From Bacillota bacterium (GTDB lineage Bacteria > Bacillota > Clostridia > DSM-8532), in contig JAEZLR010000006.1 in NCBI GenBank assembly GCA_023415205.1, positions 124,001-188,000 of the forward strand: a DNA stretch of 64,000 nt. The letters run 5' to 3'. A model generated the notes under the pieces. That model was not told the DNA's origin and made no database searches. It saw only the letters and a list, made by a program, of their open reading frames with translations. The number at the start of each line of letters is the position of its first letter. Within the stretch, counting starts at the first letter, position 1. Both the position numbers and the translations under genes were made by a program. Shown piece after piece: positions 26,401 through 34,956 of this stretch.

Positions 26401-27258
26401 GTGCGTCAGATGCTGGTGGATACCATGCCCACCACTTTTGCCGAGTTAATCCGTATCTCAGGCCTGTCACACGGAACCGACGTTTGGCTTAATAACGCCC
26501 AGGAATTAGTCCGGGAAGGAATTACCACATTGCCCAATGTTATTTCCACCCGGGATGATATTATGATCTACCTGATCCAGAATGATCTTCCTCCCCTGAC
26601 GGCCTTTAAAATTATGGAGAACGTTCGTAAGGGCAAGGGGCTAACCCCTGAATACGAGGAACTGATGCGGGAAAAGAACGTACCCGAATGGTATATTGAA
26701 TCCTGTAAGAAGATCAAGTATATGTTCCCAAAGGCTCATGCTGCAGCCTACGTTATGATGGCCTTCCGCATAGCCTGGTTTAAGGTTTATTATCCCGAGG
26801 CCTTTTATGCCACCTATTTCTCGGTGCGCGCGGACAGCTTTGATGCCAATATTGTTTCCAAGGGTCTGGATACAATAAAAAGAACCATAGAGGAGATTGA
26901 GCGAAAGGGTAATACGGCCACCAACAAGGATAAGGATCTTCAAACGGTATTGGAGGTAGCACAGGAGATGTATGTAAGAGGTATCCGGTGCCTGCCTGTG
27001 GACCTGTATCAGTCGGAATCCACCAGGTTTATTATTACCAAAGAGGGTATTCTACCGCCCTTTACAGCCCTTCAGGGTTTGGGCGCCGCGGCGGCCCGCA
27101 ATATTGTTGAGGCCAGAAACCAAGGGGAAGAGTTTATTTCAATTGAGGACCTGAAAATGAAATCAGGTATTTCAAAAGCGGTTATTGAGATCCTTGAGAA
27201 TCACGGCTGTCTGGTCGGTCTAGATCAAAGCAGCCAGATGTCGCTTTTTGGAATGTAA
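23431..27258 (+). CDS. polC: DNA polymerase III PolC, lacking the exonuclease domain
   Basis: The Gram-positive replicative polymerase, 1275 residues against about 1430 in Bacillus. In order it has an N-terminal domain, an OB fold (about 240-340), a PHP domain (from VELHLHTQMSQ near 355), a zinc-binding element (CGDC and CPHC) and the catalytic palm with DIDLNF and LDILGHDDPT. The DEDD 3'-5' exonuclease normally inserted within the PHP domain is absent: YGMESYF (near 422) runs within about 20 residues into TYHAVILVKN, with no DxE motif between. The PHP keeps its His and Asp positions, including CDVHFL where Bacillus has NVH. AGGGAG precedes the ATG. It is the only gene of its unit. Confidence 0.95.
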   Translation: MDKDVLKKSSLCEAFKGVMEKEKLQDAFAKSFITQLCYHKTEKKIDLSIECHDCVNPDQLNKLERAISEHFKIRVNIQPGFKCDIREELQEWQIELILCYIKDKKPHMIHFLEGADYSLTGRLMKVHLANQSSAILSSAGVGRCLEEAMETLFMREVKLSFIDAPVLHTPVDYMAEKQEAEARMVAEMMAALPEPQPNRPQVQTSKPSFTPNDNGYVKYKAQKTGASKEKGAEDLNLIFGRGVKGQVIKMDQVDTNSGMVTVEGQVLKTDQRELKSGRTLFTFDITDFTSSLTCKLFPKEEELGVLKEKLVKGQNIRLSGEAQYDMFAKELVVLARDILLVPVKREIRTDKAPVKRVELHLHTQMSQLDAISGAKDLIKRAANWGHSSVAITDHGVVQAYPDAQDTAYTLKKKQDKEIKILYGMESYFIANEKLNAKGEIDFRHSDTYHAVILVKNQTGLKNLYRIVSESHLKYFYKKPRVPKSLFDQYREGLIIGSACEAGELFQALIKNAPEEELDRIAGYYDYLEIQPIGNNHFMIREGMVPDEEALMNLNRRIVSLGERLNKPVVATCDVHFLDPEDAIYREILQAGQGYKDASHQAPIYFRTTEEMLAEFAYLGEDKAYEVVVTNTNQIADSIDKVQPIPSGTFPPHIDGAEEDIKRMSEDKVAELYGSPLPALVRARVDRELNSIIKNGFSVMYMIAQKLVKKSLDDGYLVGSRGSVGSSFVAYLIGITEVNSLPSHYRCGDCKYSEFFEKDKNIACGFDLPEKNCPHCGKPLIKDGYDIPFETFLGFDGDKEPDIDLNFSGDYQPRAHKYTEELFGEGYVFRAGTIATIADKTAYGFVKKYLDEKNVVGTRAEIERLAGGCTGIKRTTGQHPGGVMVCPHHKDIYDFTPIQRPADDTDSSIITTHFDYHSISGRILKLDILGHDDPTVIRMLEDLTGIDAKSIPIGEKRTMGIFSSTEPLGVTPEAINSKVGTFGVPEFGTKFVRQMLVDTMPTTFAELIRISGLSHGTDVWLNNAQELVREGITTLPNVISTRDDIMIYLIQNDLPPLTAFKIMENVRKGKGLTPEYEELMREKNVPEWYIESCKKIKYMFPKAHAAAYVMMAFRIAWFKVYYPEAFYATYFSVRADSFDANIVSKGLDTIKRTIEEIERKGNTATNKDKDLQTVLEVAQEMYVRGIRCLPVDLYQSESTRFIITKEGILPPFTALQGLGAAAARNIVEARNQGEEFISIEDLKMKSGISKAVIEILENHGCLVGLDQSSQMSLFGM

Positions 27259-27359
27259 ACAACACGGTAAGTAGCCTTTCATGCCGGGCTTGGTATAGAA
27301 GGGTCAAGGTCTAGATAAACTTTGATTATTAAAAAGTGAGCAAGGAGAGTAACCAGCGT

Positions 27360-28181
27360 ATGAAGGATATGATGAAAAGACTGGACAAGACGGTGGATTA
27401 TCTTAGGAGCAAGCTTGATCAAATTCCCGAGATCGCCATCATCCTGGGCTCGGGTCTGGGGCGGCTTGCCGATTTTATTGAAGGGAAGCAGGAGTTTCCT
27501 TATGAAGACATTCCCCATTTTCCACAGACCACAGTGGTGGGGCATGAGGGAAAGCTGATCGTGGGGACCCTCGGAGGACGTAGGGTTCTGGCTATGAAAG
27601 GTCGTTTCCATTACTATGAAGGAAATGATATGGAGGTTGTGGTTTACCCTATCCGCGTATTCAAACACCTGGGTATAGAGAATCTCATTGTAACCAATGC
27701 TGCCGGAGGCGTCAATCTGAGTTTTACACCCGGTGATCTAATGCTTATCACCGACCAGCTCAGCCTGTTTTGTGAAAACCCCTTAAGAGGTGAGAACCTG
27801 GATGCCTTAGGCCCCCGGTTTCCGGACATGTCTGCGGCCTATGACAAGGCCCTCCAAAAAACGGCCTTGGATTCAGCCCAAAGGCTCGGTATTGATCTCA
27901 AAACCGGTATTTATTCCTACTGCAAGGGCCCTTCCTTTGAATCTCCCGCAGAGATTCGGGCGCTCAGAGGTTTAGGAGCGGATGCTGTGGGAATGTCCAC
28001 TGTCCCGGAGGTCATTACGGCACGTCATATGGGGATGAGAATTCTGGGTATCTCCTGTATTACCAATATGGCCGCAGGAATCCTAGATCAACCCCTGAAT
28101 CATGAAGAGGTCATTGCTACAGGAAAGCAGGTAGAGCAGAAGTTCTCCAGCCTGGTAAGCGACATTGTTGGAAACTGGTAG
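27360..28181 (+). CDS. punA: Purine nucleoside phosphorylase
   Basis: About 273 residues of the trimeric PNP family, which splits purine nucleosides with phosphate to base and ribose-1-phosphate for salvage. The phosphate-binding IILGSGLG, the catalytic region VTNAAGGVN and the substrate-binding GPSFESPAEIRALR and MSTVPEV segments are all present. The start is uncertain: ATG 27360 gives the usual N-terminal length, with AAGGAG 12 bases upstream, while GTG 27336 and ATG 27369/27372 are in frame. It is a single gene, terminated by a strong hairpin. Confidence 0.93.
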   Translation: MKDMMKRLDKTVDYLRSKLDQIPEIAIILGSGLGRLADFIEGKQEFPYEDIPHFPQTTVVGHEGKLIVGTLGGRRVLAMKGRFHYYEGNDMEVVVYPIRVFKHLGIENLIVTNAAGGVNLSFTPGDLMLITDQLSLFCENPLRGENLDALGPRFPDMSAAYDKALQKTALDSAQRLGIDLKTGIYSYCKGPSFESPAEIRALRGLGADAVGMSTVPEVITARHMGMRILGISCITNMAAGILDQPLNHEEVIATGKQVEQKFSSLVSDIVGNW

Positions 28182-28199
28182 AGATATGCTGTCAAACAA

Positions 28200-28224
28200 A
28201 AAGGGGCTTTTAAAGCCCCTTTTA
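28200..28224 (+). terminator. Bidirectional terminator between punA and the next gene
   Basis: AAGGGGCTTT and AAAGCCCCTT form a perfect stem with A and T tracts on both sides. It can serve both punA and the converging gene at 28255. Confidence 0.88.
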
Positions 28225-28254
28225 TCATCTTGCATTATGTAATGAGTATCAGCT

Positions 28255-29262
28255 TCAGGATGCTGCACCACCATGATGCATCTGATTATATTTGTCCTGA
28301 ACACCCTTTATAAAATCAGCCTGGTTCTTCTTCCAGTGCTTCTCCAATACCTCTGAATAGCCAGCACAAATCCAGGGGGCTTTATCATATATCTCACTGA
28401 TGAGCGCTTGACAGTCTTTCTTTTTGACTTGTATTTCATGCTTTGCGGGAATCTTGGTATGGATGACAATCTCGTAAGTCTTATTGGTAGGAATGGCATT
28501 CACTTTTTGTGTGGTTACCTTCTGGTATACCCACACCACATCGGAGTAGGGTATAATATCTAGCTTGTAAAACCTTTTTAAGATTATCCATGAATCGGTT
28601 AACAGAACATTTTTCTTTGGATTCTGGAGTTTTCCGACCTCAGTATCTATTTGGTCAGCTATTTTCTCCAAATCCCCAAGGCGCGACAATTCTTTGCATA
28701 AGGGGTGGGTATCAGGTTGGGCATTGCGTTTAAAGAATAGGAGAATATTTCTGATAATCAGTATAATCATAATGACGCCAATAACGTATTGCCAGGTGCG
28801 ACTGGTACTAAAGTCCGCGGTATCAAGATAAACGGGATATATGGAGCCGTCAAAGACACTCATATCATCCACTTTACTTGAAAGGGCATCATAAATCTTT
28901 TCAAACTCGTCGTCGGAGAGATTTTTGAGCTCGCCGGTAAATCTGAGCTCTGAATCATCGGCATCCCCCTTTATGATGAACAGGCCGTCATACGTATCCA
29001 AAAGAAGATAACCATCCTCTTGAATAAGGGAATAGACATCATAGCCCTCAATGGTGACGTAATACTCGTCCAGGCCATCAACATCTTCAAGATAATTGAG
29101 TTCATCCAGCTCTAATTCGAAAGGACCATTGGCGAGATTGCTCCAGTATGAAAAGAAACTGCTTACCAGCAGAGCCAAAGCGACAAGAAGTGCTAGAGCA
29201 TAGATTAAGAGCCGCCGATTGAACGTTTTGATCTGCTTAAGGATAAAACCGTTATTGATCAT
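28255..29262 (-). CDS. Membrane protein of unknown function
   Basis: A 335-residue protein whose family I cannot name. A transmembrane helix near residues 18-40 is followed by about 130 acidic, Asp/Glu-rich extracytoplasmic residues and a second helix near 160-180. About 150 cytoplasmic residues follow, ending in a His/Gly-rich tail. The ATG at 29262 has GGAGGG at a good distance, and the in-frame ATG 27 bases upstream does not. It is divergent from the DUF2975/HTH pair across a 235-base AT-rich gap. The two-helix layout would suit a sensor or envelope-stress protein, but nothing shows this. Confidence 0.7.
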   Translation of the reverse strand: MINNGFILKQIKTFNRRLLIYALALLVALALLVSSFFSYWSNLANGPFELELDELNYLEDVDGLDEYYVTIEGYDVYSLIQEDGYLLLDTYDGLFIIKGDADDSELRFTGELKNLSDDEFEKIYDALSSKVDDMSVFDGSIYPVYLDTADFSTSRTWQYVIGVIMIILIIRNILLFFKRNAQPDTHPLCKELSRLGDLEKIADQIDTEVGKLQNPKKNVLLTDSWIILKRFYKLDIIPYSDVVWVYQKVTTQKVNAIPTNKTYEIVIHTKIPAKHEIQVKKKDCQALISEIYDKAPWICAGYSEVLEKHWKKNQADFIKGVQDKYNQMHHGGAAS

Positions 29263-29437
29263 GGGTATTCCCTCCGTTATTTTATTCACATTGTGTTTCG
29301 GAAGCCTATTGTAATAACTTAACCATAGTGCAAAATGTTACACAATAAAGCAAAATACTTCAATGTGAAAATGAGAGAAAACACCCCTTCGTTTTAACTA
29401 AAACATTATATATTTAATGAAAAACATTAAATATTAT

Positions 29438-29465
29438 TTGACAATCATGAATTAGCTGCTATAAT
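29438..29465 (+). promoter_or_regulatory. Sigma-A promoter of the DUF2975/HTH pair
   Basis: TTGACA (29438-29443), a 16-base spacer and TATAAT (29460-29465), about 30 bases before the first gene, in an AT-rich divergent intergenic region. Confidence 0.8.
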
Positions 29466-29497
29466 AGGAGTAGTGATAAGAAAGGATGGGTGATATA

Positions 29498-30079
29498 ATG
29501 ATTTTCAGTCATGAAAGAGCTCAGAAAACTGCAAATGTCTTGTATATTGTCTTTACCGTGTTTTATTGGCTCAGTATTGTTCTGCTGGTCGTTGTCTCTC
29601 TTGGTTTCCTGGTCCAGTTTATTCTTCCTAAAACGCTTTTTCAGATAAGCGCTAAGGACTTTAATTTTTCATTTGATAATACCATTTATTTTCAGTCCGA
29701 TTTAGCAGAGTCTATAAATATCCAAGGTTTTCTACAGACATTTTCGTTCTTTGCCATTCCCCTGATGTTTATGCTGGTGGTGGGATTGAAGCACATGAGG
29801 CTGATACTTAAAAGTGTTAAGGAAGGAAATCCTTTTTGCGAAGCGAATGTAAAAAGCCTTTCCATTATTGGCTTAGATCTTATTCTGGCTGCTTTTGTGG
29901 TGAGTCTGGCTGAGAATGTATTGTTCAATCATTTGCTGAACCTTCTTTCTATCAGGAATATCACTATGAATTATTCTGCAAACGTCCCTTATCTCTTGGC
30001 CGGTATTCTCGTTATTCTATTGGCCGGAATCTTTAATTATGGCCGATTCCTCAAATCGGAATATGACGCAACGGTGTAA
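29498..30079 (+). CDS. DUF2975 membrane protein
   Basis: A 193-residue protein with four hydrophobic helices (near 10-40, 82-105, 122-145 and 160-182 of the ORF), fitting the DUF2975 family. That family is typically encoded beside a small Cro/CI-like regulator, exactly as here. The start at 29498 is chosen because GGTGAT lies just before it; an ATG at 29486 is in frame. The function of the family is not established. The pair is thought to act as a membrane sensor plus regulator only by association. Confidence 0.75.
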   Translation: MIFSHERAQKTANVLYIVFTVFYWLSIVLLVVVSLGFLVQFILPKTLFQISAKDFNFSFDNTIYFQSDLAESINIQGFLQTFSFFAIPLMFMLVVGLKHMRLILKSVKEGNPFCEANVKSLSIIGLDLILAAFVVSLAENVLFNHLLNLLSIRNITMNYSANVPYLLAGILVILLAGIFNYGRFLKSEYDATV

Positions 30080-30094
30080 TCAAGAGGAGGAAAT

Positions 30095-30322
30095 ATGGCG
30101 ATTATCATACGTTTAGATAGGATGCTTGCCGATCGTAAGAAGCAGCTCTCAGAATTGGCGGCAGAAGTAGGGATATCCATAGTGAATCTCTCTAATTTAA
30201 AAACAGGTAAGGTCAAGGCGATCCGTTTTTCAACCCTCAGCCGCATATGTAAAAGCCTTGACTGCCAGCCCGGGGATATCCTGGAATATACCCCTTCGGA
30301 AGAGGAGGATGACGAAATCTAA
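30095..30322 (+). CDS. Small XRE-family HTH regulator (YozG-like)
   Basis: A 75-residue protein consisting almost entirely of a Cro/CI-type helix-turn-helix (LSELAAEVGISIVNLSNLKT, then FSTLSRICKSLDCQPGDILEY) with a short acidic tail. GAGGAGG precedes the ATG. It lies 15 bases after the DUF2975 gene in the same operon, and probably regulates that operon. Confidence 0.9.
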   Translation: MAIIIRLDRMLADRKKQLSELAAEVGISIVNLSNLKTGKVKAIRFSTLSRICKSLDCQPGDILEYTPSEEEDDEI

Positions 30323-30387
30323 ATCAACGGGTATAATGATAGTGTCATAGTAGGCTATAACGATTGGCTAATACACGGAGGTTAACA

Positions 30388-31635
30388 ATGAGATACTCGA
30401 TCCGCGATCTTTCCCTTGCAGAATCCGGGCGGCAAAAGATTAATTGGGTAAAGCGCAATATGCCCATTCTCTCTGGTTTGGAGGAAGAATTTAAAAGAAC
30501 ACGGCCCTTTGAGGGAGTAAAAATATCCCTCTCTGTACATCTTGAAGCAAAGACCGCCTACCTTTCAAAAGTATTTGCATCAGGGGGTGCCAGAATGTCG
30601 GTGACAGGCAGTAACCCTCTTTCCACACAGGATGATGTTGCTGCCGGTTTGGTCGCTGATGGGCTGGAGGTATTTGCATGGTACAACTCCACACCGGAAG
30701 AGTATGAGAAGCACATAGAAATGACCTTGGCGCAGGGCCCCAATATCATCATTGACGACGGCGGGGATTTGATTTCCATGCTTCACACCAAGCTCGGACA
30801 TCTTCTTCCCGAGGTATGGGGGGGCTGTGAAGAAACCACCACCGGTATTATTCGGTTAAAAGCCATGGAAAGAGACGGCGCCCTTAAGGTACCTATGATG
30901 GCTGTCAATGATGCCCAGTGCAAGCACCTTTTTGACAATCGTTACGGCACCGGGCAATCAGTATGGGATGGTATCACACGCACGACCAATCTCAATGTTG
31001 CCGGAAAGACGGTTGTGGTAGCAGGCTATGGTTGGTGCGGCAAGGGTGTGGCCATGCGGGCCAAGGGACTTGGAGCAAAGGTTATAGTCACTGAGATCGA
31101 TCCAGTAAAGGCCATCGAAGCCGTTATGGATGGGTTTCAGGTGATGACAATGGAGGATGCGGCTTCCCATGGAGATTTCTTCATTACCGTGACAGGCTGT
31201 GAAAAAGTCATTACAAGCGACCACTTCAAAAAGATGAAGGATGGAGCCATTCTGTGCAATGCAGGACATTTCAATGTGGAAATTGACATTCCGGGCATGG
31301 AGAGTCTTGCAACACACATTCAGGAATACCGAAAGAATATTATGGGATATACCCTGGCTGACGGGCGTACCCTCTATTTGTTAGGAGAGGGACGTTTGGT
31401 AAACCTGGCCTGCGGAGATGGCCACCCTGCCGAAATTATGGATATGAGCTTTGCCGTTCAGGCCATGAGTGCGCTTTATATCCTCGAAAACAAAGGGAAA
31501 CTGGCCCCAAAGGTCTTTAATATCCCTGAAAGCATTGATCAAATCATTGCCCTGAGAAAGCTTGAAAGTCTTGGGGTCCATATTGACACCCTCACAGAGG
31601 AACAGAAAAAATACCTGGGAAGCTGGCAATTGTAA
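30388..31635 (+). CDS. ahcY: Adenosylhomocysteinase
   Basis: A 415-residue S-adenosylhomocysteine hydrolase, which converts the product inhibitor of methyltransferases to adenosine and homocysteine. It has the substrate-domain residues (SNPLSTQDDVAAGL, DDGGDL), the catalytic NDAQCKHLFDNRYGTGQS segment and the NAD-binding fold VVVAGYGWCGKGVAMRAKG. The C-terminus lacks the terminal KPDHYRY found in many relatives and ends KKYLGSWQL, as in short thermophile and archaeal-like forms. The ATG at 30388 has GGAGG 7 bases upstream. A TATAAT lies near 30331. It is followed by a terminator. Confidence 0.94.
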   Translation: MRYSIRDLSLAESGRQKINWVKRNMPILSGLEEEFKRTRPFEGVKISLSVHLEAKTAYLSKVFASGGARMSVTGSNPLSTQDDVAAGLVADGLEVFAWYNSTPEEYEKHIEMTLAQGPNIIIDDGGDLISMLHTKLGHLLPEVWGGCEETTTGIIRLKAMERDGALKVPMMAVNDAQCKHLFDNRYGTGQSVWDGITRTTNLNVAGKTVVVAGYGWCGKGVAMRAKGLGAKVIVTEIDPVKAIEAVMDGFQVMTMEDAASHGDFFITVTGCEKVITSDHFKKMKDGAILCNAGHFNVEIDIPGMESLATHIQEYRKNIMGYTLADGRTLYLLGEGRLVNLACGDGHPAEIMDMSFAVQAMSALYILENKGKLAPKVFNIPESIDQIIALRKLESLGVHIDTLTEEQKKYLGSWQL

Positions 31636-31661
31636 TTAATAACAATGGAATAATGCAATTA

Positions 31662-31695
31662 AGGGGTGCTGTTAAACAGCACCCCTAATCTTCTT
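31662..31695 (+). terminator. Terminator of ahcY
   Basis: AGGGGTGCTGTT and AACAGCACCCCT form a perfect 12-pair stem, followed by a T-rich stretch. It lies between two converging genes and may serve both. Confidence 0.85.
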
Positions 31696-31730
31696 TTATA
31701 ACCCTATCCCCATGAGTGTAGGGCATGTTT

Positions 31731-32849
31731 TTATCTTTTGTTAATAGTAATATTCCCCGAGGTGGTATCCGCATGGATCGGAATCTCCCCATTTCCCCAT
31801 GTTCCCGCAAGGCGATTTTCCTTTTTTTCTTCATTGGCCAGATCAAAGGCGCATCGTATATTCCCTGAGCTTACCTTAGCATCTAACCCGAAGCCTGTTT
31901 CCGAGGGAAGGGTGAGGGTGATATTTCCGCTGCTGGCGGATAGAGAATAGGCATCCTGGGAACGTGATACAGTGACGTCAATATCACCGGAGGTAGCTTT
32001 AATTCGGGCACCGCCGTCCAATTCCTTGACGTCTACTCTACCGGAGCTGCTATCGGCCTGGAATTGGCTGACTTGGATTCTTTCAACAATGACATCCCCT
32101 GAGGTGCTGTCCAACGTAATCTGGCTGCAACGGATATCCTTCATTTTAGTAATCCCCGAACTGGAATCCACCTGCATAGTTCCCTCAAGGGTCAGGTTTT
32201 CGAAAACCTTATCGCCGGAAGTGGCCTTAAACTGAGCAGTTTTAGCAGTTATTCCACGGACCTCAATCAAACCTGAGGAAGAGGATACCTTAAGGTCCTC
32301 TTTGAGGGTCAGATTGGCAAGGTGCACATCCCCGGAGGTGATGTTAAGGTCCAGCCTTTCAAAGGACATGTCAGAGGTGGTAAAGCCACCCGAGGAACCA
32401 TTATAGGTAACTTCTCCCTTGAAGCTATCGGGGAGGGTGATCTCCAGCTTAAGGTTATGGGCTGAAAAGCTCCAGGTCGTAAGGGAGAAATTTTTATCAT
32501 CTGTTCGTTTTTCAGTGATATAAAGGATATCTCCGGATCGATTAACCTCTAGGGTTGGAACAGCCCCAGGATCAGTGGTAAAAACCCTTCCCGTCAAGGA
32601 AGCGCTGACCTTCTCCGAATTGCCTTTCTTCAAATGAGTGTCACTGGAGAGCGTATGGATTTCAATTTTTTTCGCAGTATTTAAGTCCATATCTTTAAAA
32701 AGGTCAATGTCATAGGGAGTTCCCAATCCAAAGCTCATGTTGTTGAGACCTCCCGCCTTCTTCATATCGGATATAAATCCGAAGCTCAGCATGATACCGG
32801 ACATGATGATAGCGATAAACAGCCACAATGAAATTCTCTTCATTCTCAT
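31731..32849 (-). CDS. DUF4097 beta-repeat envelope protein
   Basis: A 372-residue protein with an N-terminal membrane anchor (about residues 5-25). It is followed by a long beta-solenoid of repeats in which S/T-S-G-D/N recurs (NITSGDVHL, KATSGDKVF, DSTSGDVIV, KATSGDIDV, SASSGNITL, TTSGNITI). This is the DUF4097 adhesin-like repeat, found in LiaX- and YvlB-type envelope-stress proteins. GGGAGGT precedes the ATG. It lies 4 bases downstream of the DUF1700 gene in one operon. A role in envelope-stress sensing is likely by family association only. Confidence 0.88.
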   Translation of the reverse strand: MRMKRISLWLFIAIIMSGIMLSFGFISDMKKAGGLNNMSFGLGTPYDIDLFKDMDLNTAKKIEIHTLSSDTHLKKGNSEKVSASLTGRVFTTDPGAVPTLEVNRSGDILYITEKRTDDKNFSLTTWSFSAHNLKLEITLPDSFKGEVTYNGSSGGFTTSDMSFERLDLNITSGDVHLANLTLKEDLKVSSSSGLIEVRGITAKTAQFKATSGDKVFENLTLEGTMQVDSSSGITKMKDIRCSQITLDSTSGDVIVERIQVSQFQADSSSGRVDVKELDGGARIKATSGDIDVTVSRSQDAYSLSASSGNITLTLPSETGFGLDAKVSSGNIRCAFDLANEEKKENRLAGTWGNGEIPIHADTTSGNITINKR

Positions 32850-32853
32850 AAAT

Positions 32854-33426
32854 CTACCTCCCTAAAAGGACTTTGAAATTCCACCGAATATAACGGCTCA
32901 GGATCTTGATACTCCAGCGGGTGATGGACAGGCAACCCGACCCCAGTAGAAGCCCCAACGAGGTAACAAACACCGAGGCGGATATAATTGTCAGGAGGGA
33001 CAACTGGATTTGTGCAAGAAAATTAAAGGCACCCAAAAAGGAGAAGAAGGTACCCCCCAATAGAACTAACCCGCTGATACTTAAACCGAAGGATGCGGCC
33101 CAGAATCCGATCAATGCACCGAGGGCTCCCACACTGGGGCCCAACACAAAAATTAGATTGAATAATATCAGAGCAAAGCCCTTAAATAAGAAGCGTATGA
33201 AGCCCACTTTTCGAGGCCCATTGTTCATACCACCATGCCTACTTTTAACGGCATAGGCCAGGGTAATGGGATCTCCTAAAGATGCGGCAATTTCCTCTTC
33301 CGTTTGGCCTTGTTCCATTCCAGAACGAAAAATTTCTTGGTATTCAGTCATGATATCAGCCTTTACGCTGCCTGTAAGGCCCTCCAAAGCATCATAAAAG
33401 GTCATTAGGAATTGTGTCTTGTTCAT
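32854..33426 (-). CDS. DUF1700 membrane protein
   Basis: A 190-residue protein. An N-terminal helical cytoplasmic domain (about 1-65) contains the family pattern of a short helical hairpin ending LGDPITLAYAV. It is followed by three or four membrane helices (near 80-175). DUF1700 proteins are usually encoded next to DUF4097 proteins and a PadR regulator. The DUF4097 partner is here and the PadR regulator is not. ATG 33426 is preferred over an upstream GTG. It is the first gene of a two-gene operon. Confidence 0.82.
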   Translation of the reverse strand: MNKTQFLMTFYDALEGLTGSVKADIMTEYQEIFRSGMEQGQTEEEIAASLGDPITLAYAVKSRHGGMNNGPRKVGFIRFLFKGFALILFNLIFVLGPSVGALGALIGFWAASFGLSISGLVLLGGTFFSFLGAFNFLAQIQLSLLTIISASVFVTSLGLLLGSGCLSITRWSIKILSRYIRWNFKVLLGR

Positions 33427-33541
33427 AAACACCGCCTAGTCAATTTTGTAAGCTCACTAGACTATATCAAACCCAAACCGCACCTACAAGAGGCTACGGC
33501 ATAGTTTAATGCAGCTCTAATGCATTTCTAATTGGGGGTGT

Positions 33542-34738
33542 TTATTCCTTTGCTTTCTGGGAGGAGTAGAGGGTAACCTGGTTACGCCCCTTTTGTTTTG
33601 AAATGTAAAGAGCCTTGTCGGCTGCTTCTATGAGCAGCTCCGATGAATTGGCGTCCTCAGGAAAGCTGGCTATGCCAACAGATATCGTGATCTGAGGGGA
33701 GGTTTTACTCTGTATCAATTGCCTGAACCGATCGGCTATAATATAGGCCTTAACCGGAGCGGTGCCCGGTAGGAGCACAATGAACTCGTCACCGCCATAT
33801 CGACCGAGAATATCATCATTTCTGAAGGAGGTTTTAGCCAGGCTCGCAATGGTTTTAATGCAACGGTCACCAATCTGATGTCCCAGGTTATCGTTAATCT
33901 GCTTAAATTTGTCGATGTCAAACATGAGAATGGAAAGGTTTCCGTGGGGTGTCCGTTCCAGCATGGAATCCAAAGTCTTTAAAACAGCGGACTTGACATA
34001 AAGCCCAGTCATACTGTCGGTTTTAGATATTTCCAGGAGCTTTCTGTTGGATCGTTCAATCTCCTCAACCCTACGGATGACCTCTGCGTGAATAGAGGCG
34101 TTCATGCGGCCTAATGCTTCTTTAGTATCATGATAGTCCTTGAAGAAGGTTCCCAAGGAGTTTTTATGGACATAAAGGGCGCATAGGCCATAGCTCAACG
34201 ACATGATCACCAGAGCTTCAATGGTCAGCTCCCGTGCAAGCATCCAGATACCCTGGCCTGTGGACATCATAAAAAGCCCGATGTAGACAAGAATCTTTTG
34301 TTTTTCCCCTTGAATGACGCAATGGATGATGAGGGCAAGGTTAACCAGAACCAAACCCAGATCAATGAAGCAGAATCCGTTAAACAAGGCGTCATATAAG
34401 GGGGATCTTCCGATAAAAAAAGCTGTTATGAGAAGAATAAAGGGAAGAATATAGAAAAGCTTAACCGTCTTTGTATTTTCGGGGAACAATACAACAAGAG
34501 TACACAACAAAGCCAGGAAAAGGTGACCTAGAATCAGAAAGGCCGACGCGCTAGACTTATGGTAGGTGGCTGTTAAAAAAGCTGCAAGGGTGAGCATGAG
34601 GGGAAGTATAAAGGTTAGGCCAAAAGCCTTCAGGCCTATGGACTGATGGCGCATAAACAAAGCATTAATAAAAAGATAGGATGAGAAGACAAGCGCAACG
34701 ATGAGTATAAGCTGATATTCCAAACTTAAAAAAAGCAT
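33542..34738 (-). CDS. Membrane-bound diguanylate cyclase
   Basis: A 398-residue protein. Seven or so hydrophobic helices fill residues 1-200, followed by a short coiled-coil linker and a C-terminal GGDEF domain (about 240-395). The active site GRYGGDEF is intact and the product-inhibition I-site RNDD lies exactly five residues before it, so a feedback-controlled c-di-GMP synthase is likely. The membrane domain is an unnamed 7TM-type sensor. It is a single gene, separated by 115 bases from the DUF1700 operon. Together with the GGDEF-EAL protein near the start of the window it may feed c-di-GMP to envelope or polysaccharide control. Confidence 0.92.
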   Translation of the reverse strand: MLFLSLEYQLILIVALVFSSYLFINALFMRHQSIGLKAFGLTFILPLMLTLAAFLTATYHKSSASAFLILGHLFLALLCTLVVLFPENTKTVKLFYILPFILLITAFFIGRSPLYDALFNGFCFIDLGLVLVNLALIIHCVIQGEKQKILVYIGLFMMSTGQGIWMLARELTIEALVIMSLSYGLCALYVHKNSLGTFFKDYHDTKEALGRMNASIHAEVIRRVEEIERSNRKLLEISKTDSMTGLYVKSAVLKTLDSMLERTPHGNLSILMFDIDKFKQINDNLGHQIGDRCIKTIASLAKTSFRNDDILGRYGGDEFIVLLPGTAPVKAYIIADRFRQLIQSKTSPQITISVGIASFPEDANSSELLIEAADKALYISKQKGRNQVTLYSSQKAKE

Positions 34739-34956
34739 AGGGGAGCCCCCTTATATCATTTATTCTACTAGCAGCTTGTACTAAATTTACACATAAGCTA
34801 TTTCATTATCTTACCATAAGGAGAGGCTATTGAGAAGGGACTGGAGCACGGTACCTTTGATCTTAAGGATAGGTAAGAAGTTGACTTCTACGCATAAAGG
34901 TATAAGATAGCAGTAAAAAGAAAAAATACCTTGTAAATGACAAGGGAGGGATAGTC

